A stretch of 64,000 nucleotides of DNA from JAFMJV01 sp034436555 (GTDB taxonomy: Bacteria > Chloroflexota > Limnocylindria > Limnocylindrales > CSP1-4). The stretch's first letter is position 1, and every line of letters starts with the position of its first letter. Below the pieces are notes generated by a model. The model saw only the letters and a list, made by a program, of their open reading frames with translations, did no database searches and was not told where the DNA came from. Of this stretch, positions 7,850 to 16,783 are shown piece after piece. The stretch covers positions 1-64,000 of the forward strand of contig DAOTUU010000040.1 in NCBI GenBank assembly GCA_034436555.1. Direction: 5' to 3'. The position numbers were made by a program, and so were the translations under genes.

Positions 7850-9151
7850 TCAGCCGTCGAGGCAGGCCTGGATGTTGTCGTTGGCGGTCGTGAACGCGTC
7901 GGTCACGGACGCGGTCTTGAGCAAGACCGCCTCGAACGCGTCCTTGATCTCCTGGCTGATCTGGCCCGCGTACAGGCTGCCGCAATCGCCCGGGAAGTAC
8001 GTCGGCAGGATGCCGTTGTTCCCGTTCTCCAGGAACGCGGTGATGTTGTCCGGCGGCCCAGGCAGATTCGTCACGGCGGGATCCTCCCGCAGCGACTGGA
8101 GCAGCGGCATGCCCGCATAGTTGTTCATGATGGCCAGCTGCGACTCCGGCGAGACCAGGTACTTCACGAAGTCCCAGGCCGCCTGCGGGTTCTTGGCATC
8201 CTTGGACACCGCGTAGCCGTACGTGCCCATGCCCGTGAACTTGCCGCCGGGCAGCGAGGGGATGACCTCGACGTCCCACTCGAACGGCTGCGGATCGAGG
8301 CCGCGCATCACGCCCATGATGGCCGGGATGTGGAACCAGGTGGCGCACTTGCCGACCACGAAGCAGCCGCCGCTGCCGCTCGCGAAGTCGAGCGGCTGGC
8401 CGATGTCGTGGACCGTCCACATGTCGGTGTAGGCCTGAAGGCCTGCCAGCGTCTCGGGCGAGCTGAGCATCACGGTCTTGCCGTCGTCCGAGAGGATCTT
8501 GCCGCCGTAGCCCATGATCCAGGGCACGTAGTACGCCCACCACGACACGGAGTCGATGCCCGTGGGCGGCTCCGACGTGTTGAAGCAGTAGTTGCCGGTC
8601 TTCTCGCGGATGATCTTGCAGGAGGCGATGTAGTCGTCCCACGTCCAGTCCGCGGTGGGCAGCGGCGCGCCGGCCTCCTCGAACATCGTCTTGTTGTAGT
8701 ACATCGTGACCACGTCATACGAGGACGGGACCATGTACAGGCCCTCGCCGCCCACACGGCTGAGACCCAGCATGTTGGGGTAGACGTCACTCAGGTCGAA
8801 GTCCGGGTCGGCGTCCGCAAGCGGCTGCATGTCGATGGTGATGCCCTGCTGTGCGAACGGCACCACGAACAGATCCGCCGTGAACAGCACGTCGGCGAGC
8901 GTGCCCGCTGCCGCCGCGGTGGCGTACTGGACATCCAGGCCCGGCGAGGCCGCGAACGGCTCCACCGCCACCTTGGCACCCGGGTGCGTCTCCTCGTAGT
9001 GCTGCACCAGCAGCTTCTGGACCCGATCGATGCCCGGATCGGGGTGGGCCGTGAAGCGAAGGTCCTGCGAAGCATCCTGGGCGATGGCGGGCGTGACGCC
9101 GAGTGCCACGGCTGCCATCACGCCGAACAGGAGTCCGGTACGTCTGGTCAT
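7850..9151 (-). CDS. Sugar ABC transporter substrate-binding protein
   Basis: A 433-residue extracellular solute-binding protein of family 1. A Sec signal peptide covers about residues 1-24 (basic MTRR, hydrophobic core, cleavage near AIAQ). The body has the family features FVVPFAQQGITIDMQPLAD, MYYNKTMFEEAG, WTWDDYIASCKII and GYAVSKDAKNPQAAWDFVKY. It has no lipobox Cys at the cleavage site, so it may be released or held by other means. Start ATG 9149-9151 is preceded at six bases by GGAGGAGG. First gene of the operon with the two permeases and the aldolase. Several Cys residues in the body could form disulfides. Confidence 0.9.
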   Translation of the reverse strand: MTRRTGLLFGVMAAVALGVTPAIAQDASQDLRFTAHPDPGIDRVQKLLVQHYEETHPGAKVAVEPFAASPGLDVQYATAAAAGTLADVLFTADLFVVPFAQQGITIDMQPLADADPDFDLSDVYPNMLGLSRVGGEGLYMVPSSYDVVTMYYNKTMFEEAGAPLPTADWTWDDYIASCKIIREKTGNYCFNTSEPPTGIDSVSWWAYYVPWIMGYGGKILSDDGKTVMLSSPETLAGLQAYTDMWTVHDIGQPLDFASGSGGCFVVGKCATWFHIPAIMGVMRGLDPQPFEWDVEVIPSLPGGKFTGMGTYGYAVSKDAKNPQAAWDFVKYLVSPESQLAIMNNYAGMPLLQSLREDPAVTNLPGPPDNITAFLENGNNGILPTYFPGDCGSLYAGQISQEIKDAFEAVLLKTASVTDAFTTANDNIQACLDG

Positions 9152-9381
9152 CGAGAGCCTCCTCCAAGTACGAGCTGAGGTTCGTGCGGGTGTCGCCGCC
9201 GGGCGGATCGTCGATGGCCCTCCTCCCCGCTCGCTCCGCGCCCCTGCACCGCACAGGGTGCCCCGCGATCGCGGCGGACCGCCATCGTACCCACCCGATC
9301 GCGCGCCGGCACATCGATTTGGCGATCGCCTTCGGCGACTCGCCCCGCCGGGTCCTCGGACCAGGCCGTCCGGGAGTGCGA

Positions 9382-10641
9382 TCAGCCGAGTCGCAGGATG
9401 TGGCGGAGCGCCGCCGCCAGACGCTCCATCTGGGCAAGGTCGTTGTACTGCTGCGCGGAGATCCGGACGAACCGCGTCGGCTCTCCTGCGCCGTCCTCGA
9501 CGGCGGCGTCCACGGGCCACACCGTGATGGGCACCTCGATGCCCAGATGGACCTGGAGCGCCTCGTCGATCGTGGCGGCCCCGGCGGGCAGGCTCGGCTG
9601 GGCGACCTCGGGCAGGGGCACCGCGGCCATCGAGCCGAGCATCTCGTCCGGCGCCGGCGCCGCCACGCCGAGCGCCTGACACAGCAGGTCGCGACCGGCC
9701 AGGACGAGGGCGTGGTTGGTGGCCATCACGTCCGGCCAGCCGCCCGGTCGCAGCGAGGCCATGAACGCGATCGCGTCGGGCAGCGCCAGGCACGGCGACG
9801 GGTCGCCGGTACCCGTCCAGTCGAACTCCAGCCGGAACCGCGACCGGCCCTCGCGCCGGGCGTTCGCGCCGTGGGAGATGGTGAGCGGCCGGATGGCGGA
9901 CTGGCGGTCACGGCGGACGTGCAGGAACGCGGCGCCCTTGGGTGCGCACAGCCACTTGTGGCAGTTGCCGGTGTAGTAGGCCGCACCCAGGGCATCCAGA
10001 TCGAGCGGCAGCATGCCGGGGGCGTGGGCGCCATCGACCAGCGTGTCCACGCCCCGCTGCGCGAGCTGGCGCACCAGCTCGGCCATGGGGAACACCAGCG
10101 CGGTCGGGCTGGTCACATGGCTGATCATCGCGATGCGCGTCCGGGGCGTGACCGCCGCGAGCACCGCCCGGGTGACGTCCGCCGGATCCGCCAGCGGGAA
10201 GGGGATCTGCGCCACCACCACGCGTGCCCCGGAGCGCTCCGCGACGTGGCGGGCCGCGTTCAGCGCCGCGTTGTACTCGTGGTCGGTGACCAGGATCTCG
10301 TCGTCCGGTCGGAAGTCGAGCGAGCGGAACACCGTGTTGACACCGCTCGTCGCGTTGCCCACGAACGCGAGGTCGTCGGGATCCGCGCCCAGGAAGGCAC
10401 CCAGCGCAGCACGGGCGGTGGCCAGGTGTCCCTCCAGCTCGCGGCCCAGGAATCGCACCGGCTCCTGCTCCATGCGCGCGCGCCATGCCGACTGCGCCTC
10501 CAGCACCGGTCGCGGGCAGGCGCCGAAGGACCCGTGGTTGAGGAAGGTCACGGCGGGGTCCAGGGTCCACTGCGCGCGGACCGCGCGGAGCCGGTCCGCG
10601 GGTGTCGTGGCGGCGGGCGTCAGGGGGTCGTGGACGGTCAT
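9382..10641 (-). CDS. Class V PLP-dependent aminotransferase (isopenicillin N epimerase-like)
   Basis: A 419-residue fold-type I PLP enzyme. Visible landmarks: FLNHGSFGACPRPV at the N-terminus, the cofactor-stacking region NATSGVN, VDGAHAPGMLPLDL with the PLP-binding Asp, and Lys229 in YYTGNCHKWLCAPKG. This pattern groups it with isopenicillin-N epimerase-like and cysteine desulfurase-like proteins, but the specific reaction cannot be assigned. It is transcribed in the same direction as the peptide-type ABC operon whose last ATPase gene stops 30 bases upstream, so it may be the final gene of that operon and act on an imported amino compound. Confidence 0.8.
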   Translation of the reverse strand: MTVHDPLTPAATTPADRLRAVRAQWTLDPAVTFLNHGSFGACPRPVLEAQSAWRARMEQEPVRFLGRELEGHLATARAALGAFLGADPDDLAFVGNATSGVNTVFRSLDFRPDDEILVTDHEYNAALNAARHVAERSGARVVVAQIPFPLADPADVTRAVLAAVTPRTRIAMISHVTSPTALVFPMAELVRQLAQRGVDTLVDGAHAPGMLPLDLDALGAAYYTGNCHKWLCAPKGAAFLHVRRDRQSAIRPLTISHGANARREGRSRFRLEFDWTGTGDPSPCLALPDAIAFMASLRPGGWPDVMATNHALVLAGRDLLCQALGVAAPAPDEMLGSMAAVPLPEVAQPSLPAGAATIDEALQVHLGIEVPITVWPVDAAVEDGAGEPTRFVRISAQQYNDLAQMERLAAALRHILRLG

Positions 10642-10671
10642 GGGCGGGGGCTCCGGTCTGGCGGTGTGGGA

Positions 10672-11877
10672 TCAGGTCGGTGATGAATCCGCGGGTGCGG
10701 TGGCCTTCGGTCCCGGCGCGGTGTCCGCGGTCGGTCCCGGCGCGGTGTCCGCGGCCGACGCGCCACCCATCGTGAGGCCCAGACCACCCGCGGCCATCTC
10801 CTCGGCGCGGTGGCAGGCCACCAGGTCGTCCGGGCCGCGGCCATCACCGGGGATGGCGCGCAGGACGGGCGTCTCGATCGAGCATCGCTCGATCGCCACC
10901 GGGCAGCGCGTGTGGAAGCGGCAGCCACCCGGCGGATGGATGGGACTGGGCACCTCGCCCTCCAGCGGGATCCGTCGCCGCTCACGCTCTGTGACCGGGT
11001 CCGGGATGGGCACCGCCGAGAACAGGGCCCGCGTGTAGGGATGGAGCGGCTGTCGATAGAGGGCCTCGCGTCCCGCTGCCTCCGCGACCACGCCCAGGTA
11101 CATCACGACCACCCGCTGGCACATGTTGCCGATGACCGCCAGGTCATGGCCGATGAGCAGGTAGGTCAGGCCGAGCCGACCCTGGAGCTCGACCAGCAGG
11201 CGCAGGATCTGCGACTGGATGGACACGTCGAGCGCGGAGACCGGCTCATCGAGGATGATCAGCTCCGGCTCCGGGGCGAGCGCACGCGCGATCGCGATCC
11301 GCTGTCGCTGTCCGCCGGAGAACTCGTGCGGGTAGCGCGACACCGTCTCGCGGCGGAGGCCCACCAGGTCCATCAGCTCCGCGACGCGCTTCGACCGGTC
11401 GGCCGGCGACCCGATGCCATGGATGGCCAGTCCCTCTCCGATGAGGCTGCCCACGGTCATCCGCGGGTTGAGCGACATGTACGGGTCCTGGAACACGATC
11501 TGGAAGCGCCGGCGCAGCGGTCGGAGCTGCCTGTCGGTCAGCGTCGTGATGTCGATGCCGTCCAGGAGGACGCCCCCGGACGTGGGTCGGTAGAGACCCG
11601 CGACCACCCGCCCGAGCGTGGACTTGCCACAGCCGCTCTCGCCCACCAAGCCCAGGGTCTGGCCGCGCTCGATGGACAGTGACACGCCGTCCACCGCGTG
11701 GACGACCTCCCGCCGCTGTCGGAAGAACGTGGCGGTCTGGACCGGGAAGTGCATCCGGACGTCGCGCACCTCGACGACCGGGGGTGTGGAGCCGGGCACC
11801 GGTGCCACGTCCGATGACGGAGCGACGTGTGCCTTCCCGCCACCGGGCGACACGCGGGTGCCCGTGAGGCCGCTCAC
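10672..11877 (-). CDS. Peptide/nickel-type ABC transporter ATP-binding protein (DppF/OppF type)
   Basis: A 401-residue ATPase. Walker A is GESGCGKST, the signature is FSGGQRQRIAIARAL, Walker B is LIILDEPVSALD and the switch His is in GHDLAV. The C-terminal oligopeptide-transporter domain has the four-Cys pattern CRFHTRCP...CSIE...CHRAE that can hold an iron-sulfur cluster in this family. Start GTG 11875-11877 overlaps the stop of the partner ATPase by four bases. The last 25 residues include a duplicated DTAPGPxA unit encoded by a 24-bp tandem repeat. With the DppD-type protein it forms the ATPase heterodimer of the importer encoded between 11 and 17 kb. Confidence 0.92.
   Translation of the reverse strand: MSGLTGTRVSPGGGKAHVAPSSDVAPVPGSTPPVVEVRDVRMHFPVQTATFFRQRREVVHAVDGVSLSIERGQTLGLVGESGCGKSTLGRVVAGLYRPTSGGVLLDGIDITTLTDRQLRPLRRRFQIVFQDPYMSLNPRMTVGSLIGEGLAIHGIGSPADRSKRVAELMDLVGLRRETVSRYPHEFSGGQRQRIAIARALAPEPELIILDEPVSALDVSIQSQILRLLVELQGRLGLTYLLIGHDLAVIGNMCQRVVVMYLGVVAEAAGREALYRQPLHPYTRALFSAVPIPDPVTERERRRIPLEGEVPSPIHPPGGCRFHTRCPVAIERCSIETPVLRAIPGDGRGPDDLVACHRAEEMAAGGLGLTMGGASAADTAPGPTADTAPGPKATAPADSSPT
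10708..10755 (-). repeat. Two tandem 24-bp copies in the ATPase 3' end
   Basis: Copies 10708-10731 and 10732-10755 are identical except for the last base. They keep the reading frame and duplicate eight residues in the disordered C-terminal tail of the ATPase. Confidence 0.85.
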
Positions 11878-12890
11878 GCGACCACCGCGCGCTCGAGCAC
11901 CGCACGCTCGACGCGATCCTGGTTCCAGCACGCGGCACGGTGAGCCGCGTCCGCCGGGGTCAGGGTCGGATCCTCCGCGACGCACCGTTCCGTGGCGTAC
12001 TCGCAGCGCTCCGCGAACGAGCAGCCGGGGATGACCCGGAGCAGGTCCGGCGGCTGGCCCGGGATGCTCTGGAACTCCCCGACCGACAGCCGATCCACGC
12101 GCGGCACGCAGCGCAGCAGGCCCAGGGTGTAGGGATGACGCGGCTCCGCGAACAGCGGGTCGCGCGGCGCGATCTCCACGATGCGGCCGCCATACATCAC
12201 CGCCACGCGGTCGCACACGCCCGCCACGATGCCCAGGTTGTGGGTGATGAGGATCGTCGCGGTGTTCATCTCCCGCCCCAGGCGCATGATGAGGTCCAGG
12301 ATCTGCGCCTGGATCGTGGGGTCGAGCGCCGTGGTGGGCTCATCCGCGAGCAGCAGCGCCGGATGGCAGGCGATGGCGAGCGCGATCATCACGCGCTGTC
12401 GCATGCCTCCCGAGAGCTGATGGGGGTACTGGTCGAACCGCCGATCGGGCTCCGGGATGCCCACGGCGCGAAACAGCTCGATGGATCGGTCGTGCGCGAC
12501 CCGCCCCTTCATGCCCAGGTGGACACCCAGCAGCTCGGTCATGTGCTGGCCGGTCGTCATCAGCGGGTTCAGCGAGGCGGCCGGATCCTGCGGGATGAGT
12601 CCGATGTGGCGCCCGCGGATGGCCGCCATGTCCTTGGTGGGCAGCTGGAGCAGGTCGGCGCCGTCGAACATGATCTGGCCGCCCGTGATCTGCGCCTTGC
12701 CGGGCAGCATGCGCAGGATGGACATCGCTGTCGCGGTCTTGCCGGAACCGCTCTCGCCCACGAGCGCGAGCGTCTCCCCTGCCCGCAGCGCGAAGGACAC
12801 GCCGCGCACCGCCCGCACCTCGCCGCGGCGGGTGAAGAAGGATGCGGAGAGGTCGCGCACGTCGAGGACGGGCCCGGGCGAGTCGGTCAC
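11874..12890 (-). CDS. Peptide/nickel-type ABC transporter ATP-binding protein (DppD/OppD type)
   Basis: A 338-residue ATPase. Walker A GESGSGKT, signature LSGGMRQRVMIALAI, Walker B LLLADEPTTALD and switch His in THNLG are all present, and the C-terminal CSFAERCEYATERC region is the family's Cys-rich domain. The GTG start at 12888-12890 lies inside the second copy of an 11-bp tandem duplication; the first copy supplies an ATG that opens only a four-codon frame (ATGACCGACTCGTGA). The original start was therefore probably that ATG, displaced by the duplication. It partners the next ATPase, with a GTGA overlap at its stop. Confidence 0.92.
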   Translation of the reverse strand: MTDSPGPVLDVRDLSASFFTRRGEVRAVRGVSFALRAGETLALVGESGSGKTATAMSILRMLPGKAQITGGQIMFDGADLLQLPTKDMAAIRGRHIGLIPQDPAASLNPLMTTGQHMTELLGVHLGMKGRVAHDRSIELFRAVGIPEPDRRFDQYPHQLSGGMRQRVMIALAIACHPALLLADEPTTALDPTIQAQILDLIMRLGREMNTATILITHNLGIVAGVCDRVAVMYGGRIVEIAPRDPLFAEPRHPYTLGLLRCVPRVDRLSVGEFQSIPGQPPDLLRVIPGCSFAERCEYATERCVAEDPTLTPADAAHRAACWNQDRVERAVLERAVVA

Positions 12891-12900
12891 GAGTCGGTCA
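12879..12900 (-). repeat. 11-bp tandem duplication at the start codon of the DppD-type gene
   Basis: CGAGTCGGTCA occurs twice back to back (12879-12889, 12890-12900). In coding sense this reads ATGACCGACTCG followed by TGACCGACTCGCCC, so the duplication moves translation from ATG to an internal GTG. Confidence 0.85.
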
Positions 12901-12936
12901 TCGGGGCAGGATCATGGGCAGGGTGGGCGGATGGAA

Positions 12937-12971
12937 GGGGAGGGCGTCCCCGGTTCGCGGACACCCTCCCC
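12937..12971 (-). terminator. Hairpin after the peptide-binding-protein gene
   Basis: Arms 12937-12949 and 12959-12971 pair over 13 positions around a nine-base loop. The single imperfect position is G-U on the minus-strand RNA but A-C on the other strand, which fits minus-strand use. It sits in the 99-bp gap between the binding-protein stop and the ATPase start and probably lowers read-through into the ATPase genes. Confidence 0.7.
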
Positions 12972-12989
12972 AACTCGGTGGATCCCAGG

Positions 12990-14789
12990 TCAGCTCTTGC
13001 GCATCGTCACGACATCCGGGCCGTAGTACAGGGTGTCCAGGATGAGTGACTGCGGAGTCTCGCCGGGCCACTGGGCGCCGGTGTAGCCGGTCTTGTTGGG
13101 CTCCTTCCAGGACCCCAGGCGGTACGGCTTGTGGAGCTGGCCGACCAGGGGGTGGTAGACGAAGGCACCGGCCGCGCTCTCGACGAGCAGCCGCTCGGCA
13201 TCCTTCATCGCCTGGCTGCGGGCGGCCGGGTCGTCGGTGATCGAACCGCCCTCCTCCACGAGCTTGTCGAACTCGGCGTTGTCCCAGTTGTGGCGCCCAC
13301 CGCTCTTCCAGACGCTGAGCATGTTCGTGGCATCCAGGTAGTCCATGCCATACGTGACCCACCCGAACGGGATAGTGTCCTCGGACAGCAGCTGCTCCAT
13401 GAACACCGGCTGGTCCAGCGTCTGGAGGTCGATCTGGACGCCGAGCGTCTGCGAGATGCTCGCCGCGACCGCCTGCGTGATGGCCGGCGTCGCCTCCGGG
13501 CCACCACCCCGGATGACCAGCGTCTGCGCCGGGAAGCCCTCGCCGTTCGGGAAGCCCGCGTCGGCGAGCAACGCGCGGGCCGCCTCCGGGTCGAACGCCT
13601 GGATGTCCTTGAGCGCATCCTGGTCCGCATCCGGGAAGCCGGGCATCAGCCAGGTGTAGGCGGGCATCGCCATCGGGGCCAGGATGCCGTCCACGATCGC
13701 TTCACGGTCGATGGCCTTGGCGAACGCCATGCGCACCCGCTGGTCATCGAACGGCGGCTTCTTCGTGTCGAAGAACACGTAGTAGTTCCGGAAGTCGCCC
13801 GGATTCGTGTACCACTGCTTGGACAGTTCGGGATCGGCGAGGATCGTCTTGAGATCGCCCGGCCCGATGTTCGAGGTCGAGTCGATCTCGCCCGCCTGGT
13901 AGCGTGCGAAGTCGCTGCCGCCCGACACGATGTTGTAGACGAGCCGGTCGACCATCGGCCGCAGCGTGCCCGTGTAGCCGGTGTGCGCCACGAACACGGC
14001 GCGCCGGTCGGGACTGAACTCCTCGAGCTTGTAGGGCCCCGAGGTGACGGCCGTCTTCGGATCCAGGTTGTAGATCCCTGAGCCGTACTTCGCCAGCGAC
14101 TTCGCGTGGAGCGGCGCGGACCAGATGAACATGGCGGGCAGGAACGGGATGGGCCGCTCCGTCTCGAACACGACCTGGTACTGGTTCGCGCCGACCTTCA
14201 CGCCCACCTGGTCGGTGGGCGCCTCGCCGCGGGCCGCCTGGCCGAAGTTCCGGATGATGCCGTCGTAGTACCACGTGAAGTCCCACGCATGCGCGGGGTC
14301 TGCGGCATAGCGGAAGGACGCGACGTAGTCGTCCGCCGTGACCTCGTCGCCGTTGGTCCACATGAGGCCCGGCTTGAGGTTGAACGTCCAGGACATGCCG
14401 TCGTCGCTCACAGCCCAGTCGGTCGCCTGGCCGGGCACGACGTTCCAGTCCTTGTCCAGGCGCACCAGCGGCTCGCTGAGCTCCGTGTAGGGCGGGAAGC
14501 TCGAGAAGATGCTCTCCATGGGATCCATGGACTTCCAGCCGAGACCCGTGGACGTCTGGGTCATCTGGACGAACTGGTATTCCTTGGGCGCCGCGTCCGC
14601 GGGCAGCGGCACGCCGAAGTCACTGGTGGCGCCCGCGTCCTGGGCCGCGATCCGGGCGCCCTTGGTGGCACCCGGGCGCGCCGCGGCCTGGCCCACGATC
14701 GGTGCGGCGGCGAGTGCCCCCGCGGCGATCGCGCTCGCCTCCAGGAAGGCGCGCCGGCTCAGCTGCGCCTGGGTGAGCTTCTTGGACAT
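12990..14789 (-). CDS. Peptide/nickel-type ABC transporter substrate-binding protein (Tat-exported)
   Basis: A 599-residue family 5 extracellular solute-binding protein. The N-terminus carries a twin-arginine signal: SRRAFLEASAIAAGALAAAP, ending near AAARPG. The body has the family landmarks WTFNLKPGLMWTNGDEVTADD, then YKLEEFSPDRRAVFVAHTGY, VRMAFAKAIDREAIV and GFPNGEGFP. Export by Tat implies folding before export. The ATG at 14787-14789 is preceded by GAGGAGG. It lies between the permease pair (upstream) and the ATPase pair (downstream) in one minus-strand operon. Ligand could be a peptide, a modified sugar or another small molecule; this family is broad. Confidence 0.9.
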   Translation of the reverse strand: MSKKLTQAQLSRRAFLEASAIAAGALAAAPIVGQAAARPGATKGARIAAQDAGATSDFGVPLPADAAPKEYQFVQMTQTSTGLGWKSMDPMESIFSSFPPYTELSEPLVRLDKDWNVVPGQATDWAVSDDGMSWTFNLKPGLMWTNGDEVTADDYVASFRYAADPAHAWDFTWYYDGIIRNFGQAARGEAPTDQVGVKVGANQYQVVFETERPIPFLPAMFIWSAPLHAKSLAKYGSGIYNLDPKTAVTSGPYKLEEFSPDRRAVFVAHTGYTGTLRPMVDRLVYNIVSGGSDFARYQAGEIDSTSNIGPGDLKTILADPELSKQWYTNPGDFRNYYVFFDTKKPPFDDQRVRMAFAKAIDREAIVDGILAPMAMPAYTWLMPGFPDADQDALKDIQAFDPEAARALLADAGFPNGEGFPAQTLVIRGGGPEATPAITQAVAASISQTLGVQIDLQTLDQPVFMEQLLSEDTIPFGWVTYGMDYLDATNMLSVWKSGGRHNWDNAEFDKLVEEGGSITDDPAARSQAMKDAERLLVESAAGAFVYHPLVGQLHKPYRLGSWKEPNKTGYTGAQWPGETPQSLILDTLYYGPDVVTMRKS

Positions 14790-14918
14790 GAATCCTCCTC
14801 ACTGTGCGGCGGCACGTCTGCCCGCCGCGATCATCCCCGACCCGCCGTCGCACAGCTGCGCCCGGCAGGCCACGTCATCCGCGTCGCGCCATCCAGCCTC
14901 CCTCCCCCGCGTGTCTCA

Positions 14919-15857
14919 TCACGGCTTGCTGTGCGGATCGAACGCATCGCGGAGTCCATCCCCCACGAAGGTGAACGCGAGCATCGCGACCGCGATGAGG
15001 ATGATGGGCACGGTCATCAGGATGGGGAACGAGGACGCGTACGGTCCGCCCTCGGTGATCATCTTGCCCCAGCTGGGCACCGGGTCCCTGACGCCCAGTC
15101 CGAGGTACGAGAGGCCCGCCTCCACGAAGATCGCCGCGGGGATGAGCATCACGAGACCGACCACCAGCGGTCCGGCGGCGTTGGGCAGGATGTGCTGGAG
15201 CAGGAGGCGCCGGTCGGAGGCGCCCAGCGCCTTCGCGGACAGGACATACTCCCGCGACTTGAGCGCGACCACCTGCGCCCGGGACAGTCGAGCGAGACCG
15301 ATCCAGGTGACGATGGTCAGGTACAGGATCAGCTTATCCAGGCCGCCGCCCCAGACGGCCACGAACAGGATGGCCAGCATGTACGTGGGGATCGCGGTCC
15401 AGATCTCCACCACGCGCATGAACAGCGCATCGGTCCGGCCGCCGCGCCAGCCCGCCCATGCACCGATGGGCACTCCCAGGAACGCCGCGAGGATCGGCAC
15501 CGACAGCCCCACGAGCATGGAGGTGCGCGCGCCGTGGATCACCCGCGAGAGGAAGTCGTGGCCCGAGGCGTCCGTGCCCAGGAGGTGGGCGGGGCTGGGA
15601 TCCTTGAGCATGTCCGCGAAGAACACGTAGTCCCGCGGGTACGGCGCCAGGACATCGGCCAGCAGCGCCGTCAGCATGATCAGCGCGACCACCAGCAGTC
15701 CCAGGACGGACAGTCGGTTGCCCAGGAACCGACGGCCGGTCTCTCGCAGGATGCCGGGCGCCTTCTCCACCGGCACCGGTGCCGACAGGCTCGGCAGCGG
15801 CGCGAATCCGTCCGCCTGACCCGGCGCGAAGCCGTCCGCCTGACCCGGCGCGCTCAT
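14919..15857 (-). CDS. Peptide/nickel-type ABC transporter permease (DppC type)
   Basis: A 312-residue permease: cytoplasmic N-terminal tail, first helix VLGLLVVALIMLTALLADVL, the DppC-family LLGTDASGHDFLSRVIHGAR, and an EAA-type loop (SAKALGASDRRLLLQHILPN). The end is DAFDPHSKP. ATG 15855-15857 overlaps the stop of the DppB-type gene (ATGA). The extreme N-terminus contains the repeated octapeptide GQADGFAP twice, from a 24-bp tandem repeat, a likely recent slippage event in an unstructured tail. It forms the channel with the DppB-type protein. Confidence 0.92.
   Translation of the reverse strand: MSAPGQADGFAPGQADGFAPLPSLSAPVPVEKAPGILRETGRRFLGNRLSVLGLLVVALIMLTALLADVLAPYPRDYVFFADMLKDPSPAHLLGTDASGHDFLSRVIHGARTSMLVGLSVPILAAFLGVPIGAWAGWRGGRTDALFMRVVEIWTAIPTYMLAILFVAVWGGGLDKLILYLTIVTWIGLARLSRAQVVALKSREYVLSAKALGASDRRLLLQHILPNAAGPLVVGLVMLIPAAIFVEAGLSYLGLGVRDPVPSWGKMITEGGPYASSFPILMTVPIILIAVAMLAFTFVGDGLRDAFDPHSKP
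15801..15848 (-). repeat. Two tandem 24-bp copies at the 5' end of the DppC-type gene
   Basis: Copies 15801-15824 and 15825-15848 differ at one base and encode GQADGFAP twice in frame near the N-terminus of the permease. Confidence 0.85.
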
Positions 15858-16783
15858 GCCGGCTTGGTCGCGAGCCGGACGCGCGGGTCGATGATCGCGT
15901 AGAGCACGTCCGAGATGATGTACATGAGCCCCCACAGCAGGGCGATCATCATCGCCATCGCCATCACCATGGGGTAGTCGCGGGTGAGCGCGCTCGTGGT
16001 GAAGAATCGGCCCAGGCCGGGGACGGAGAAGACCGCCTCGATGAAGATCGACCCGGTGAGCAGGTCCGGCACGAGCGGCAGCAGCACCGTGATCATGGGG
16101 ATGGATGCGTTCTTGAGCACGTAGCGGGTCGCGATGCGGCGCGTGGGGATGCCCCGTGCGCGCGCGAGCCGGACGTGCTCCGCGGAGATCACCTCCAGCA
16201 GGTTCACCCGGGTTGTCCTCGCCACGACGGCCATGGGCCCCAGAGAGAAGGCGATGACCGGCATGATCAGGTGTCGGGGCTCTCCCCAGCCACCCGTGGG
16301 CAGCCATCTCAGCTGGACGGCGATGAGCATCACCAGCACCGAACCGATGACGTAGCTGGGGACCGCCATGCCCAGCGTGGCACCGAACGTCACGAGGTTG
16401 TCGATCCAGCTGTTCTGGTGGAAGGCGGCGACCGTGCCCAGCAGCATCCCGATGCCGAACGCGAACAGGATGGAGATGGCGCCGATGGCGAGGGTGACCG
16501 GCCAGGCGCGCAGCACGACGTCCACGACGGTCTCCGTGGGGCTCTGGAACGGGATCCCGAAATCGCCCCGGAGCATGGCCGTGAGCCACTTGATGTACTG
16601 GACGTGGACCGGCTGGTCGAGGCCGTACTTGGCCGCGATGTTGTCCATCATGTACTGGGGCATGTTCTGCTCGTACGAGAACGGGCCGCCGGGCACCGTG
16701 TGCATGAGCGTGAACACGACGAGCGAGAGGACGAACAGCGAGATCGCGAGGCCGCCGAGCCTGCGCAGGACGTACGAGGTCAC
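15854..16783 (-). CDS. Peptide/nickel-type ABC transporter permease (DppB type)
   Basis: A 309-residue permease beginning VTSYVLRRLGGLAISLFVLS, the invariant DppB-type first helix. It continues with KYGLDQPVHVQYIKWLTAML and GDFGIPF, an EAA-like loop (RARGIPTRRIATRYVLKN), SIFIEAVFSVPGLGRFF and a final DPRVRLATKPA. The GTG at 16781-16783 is the position where homology starts; the longer upstream frame encodes nothing recognisable. First gene of the five-gene importer operon (permeases, binding protein, ATPases) and divergent from the aldo/keto reductase with 288 bp between. Confidence 0.9.
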   Translation of the reverse strand: MTSYVLRRLGGLAISLFVLSLVVFTLMHTVPGGPFSYEQNMPQYMMDNIAAKYGLDQPVHVQYIKWLTAMLRGDFGIPFQSPTETVVDVVLRAWPVTLAIGAISILFAFGIGMLLGTVAAFHQNSWIDNLVTFGATLGMAVPSYVIGSVLVMLIAVQLRWLPTGGWGEPRHLIMPVIAFSLGPMAVVARTTRVNLLEVISAEHVRLARARGIPTRRIATRYVLKNASIPMITVLLPLVPDLLTGSIFIEAVFSVPGLGRFFTTSALTRDYPMVMAMAMMIALLWGLMYIISDVLYAIIDPRVRLATKPA

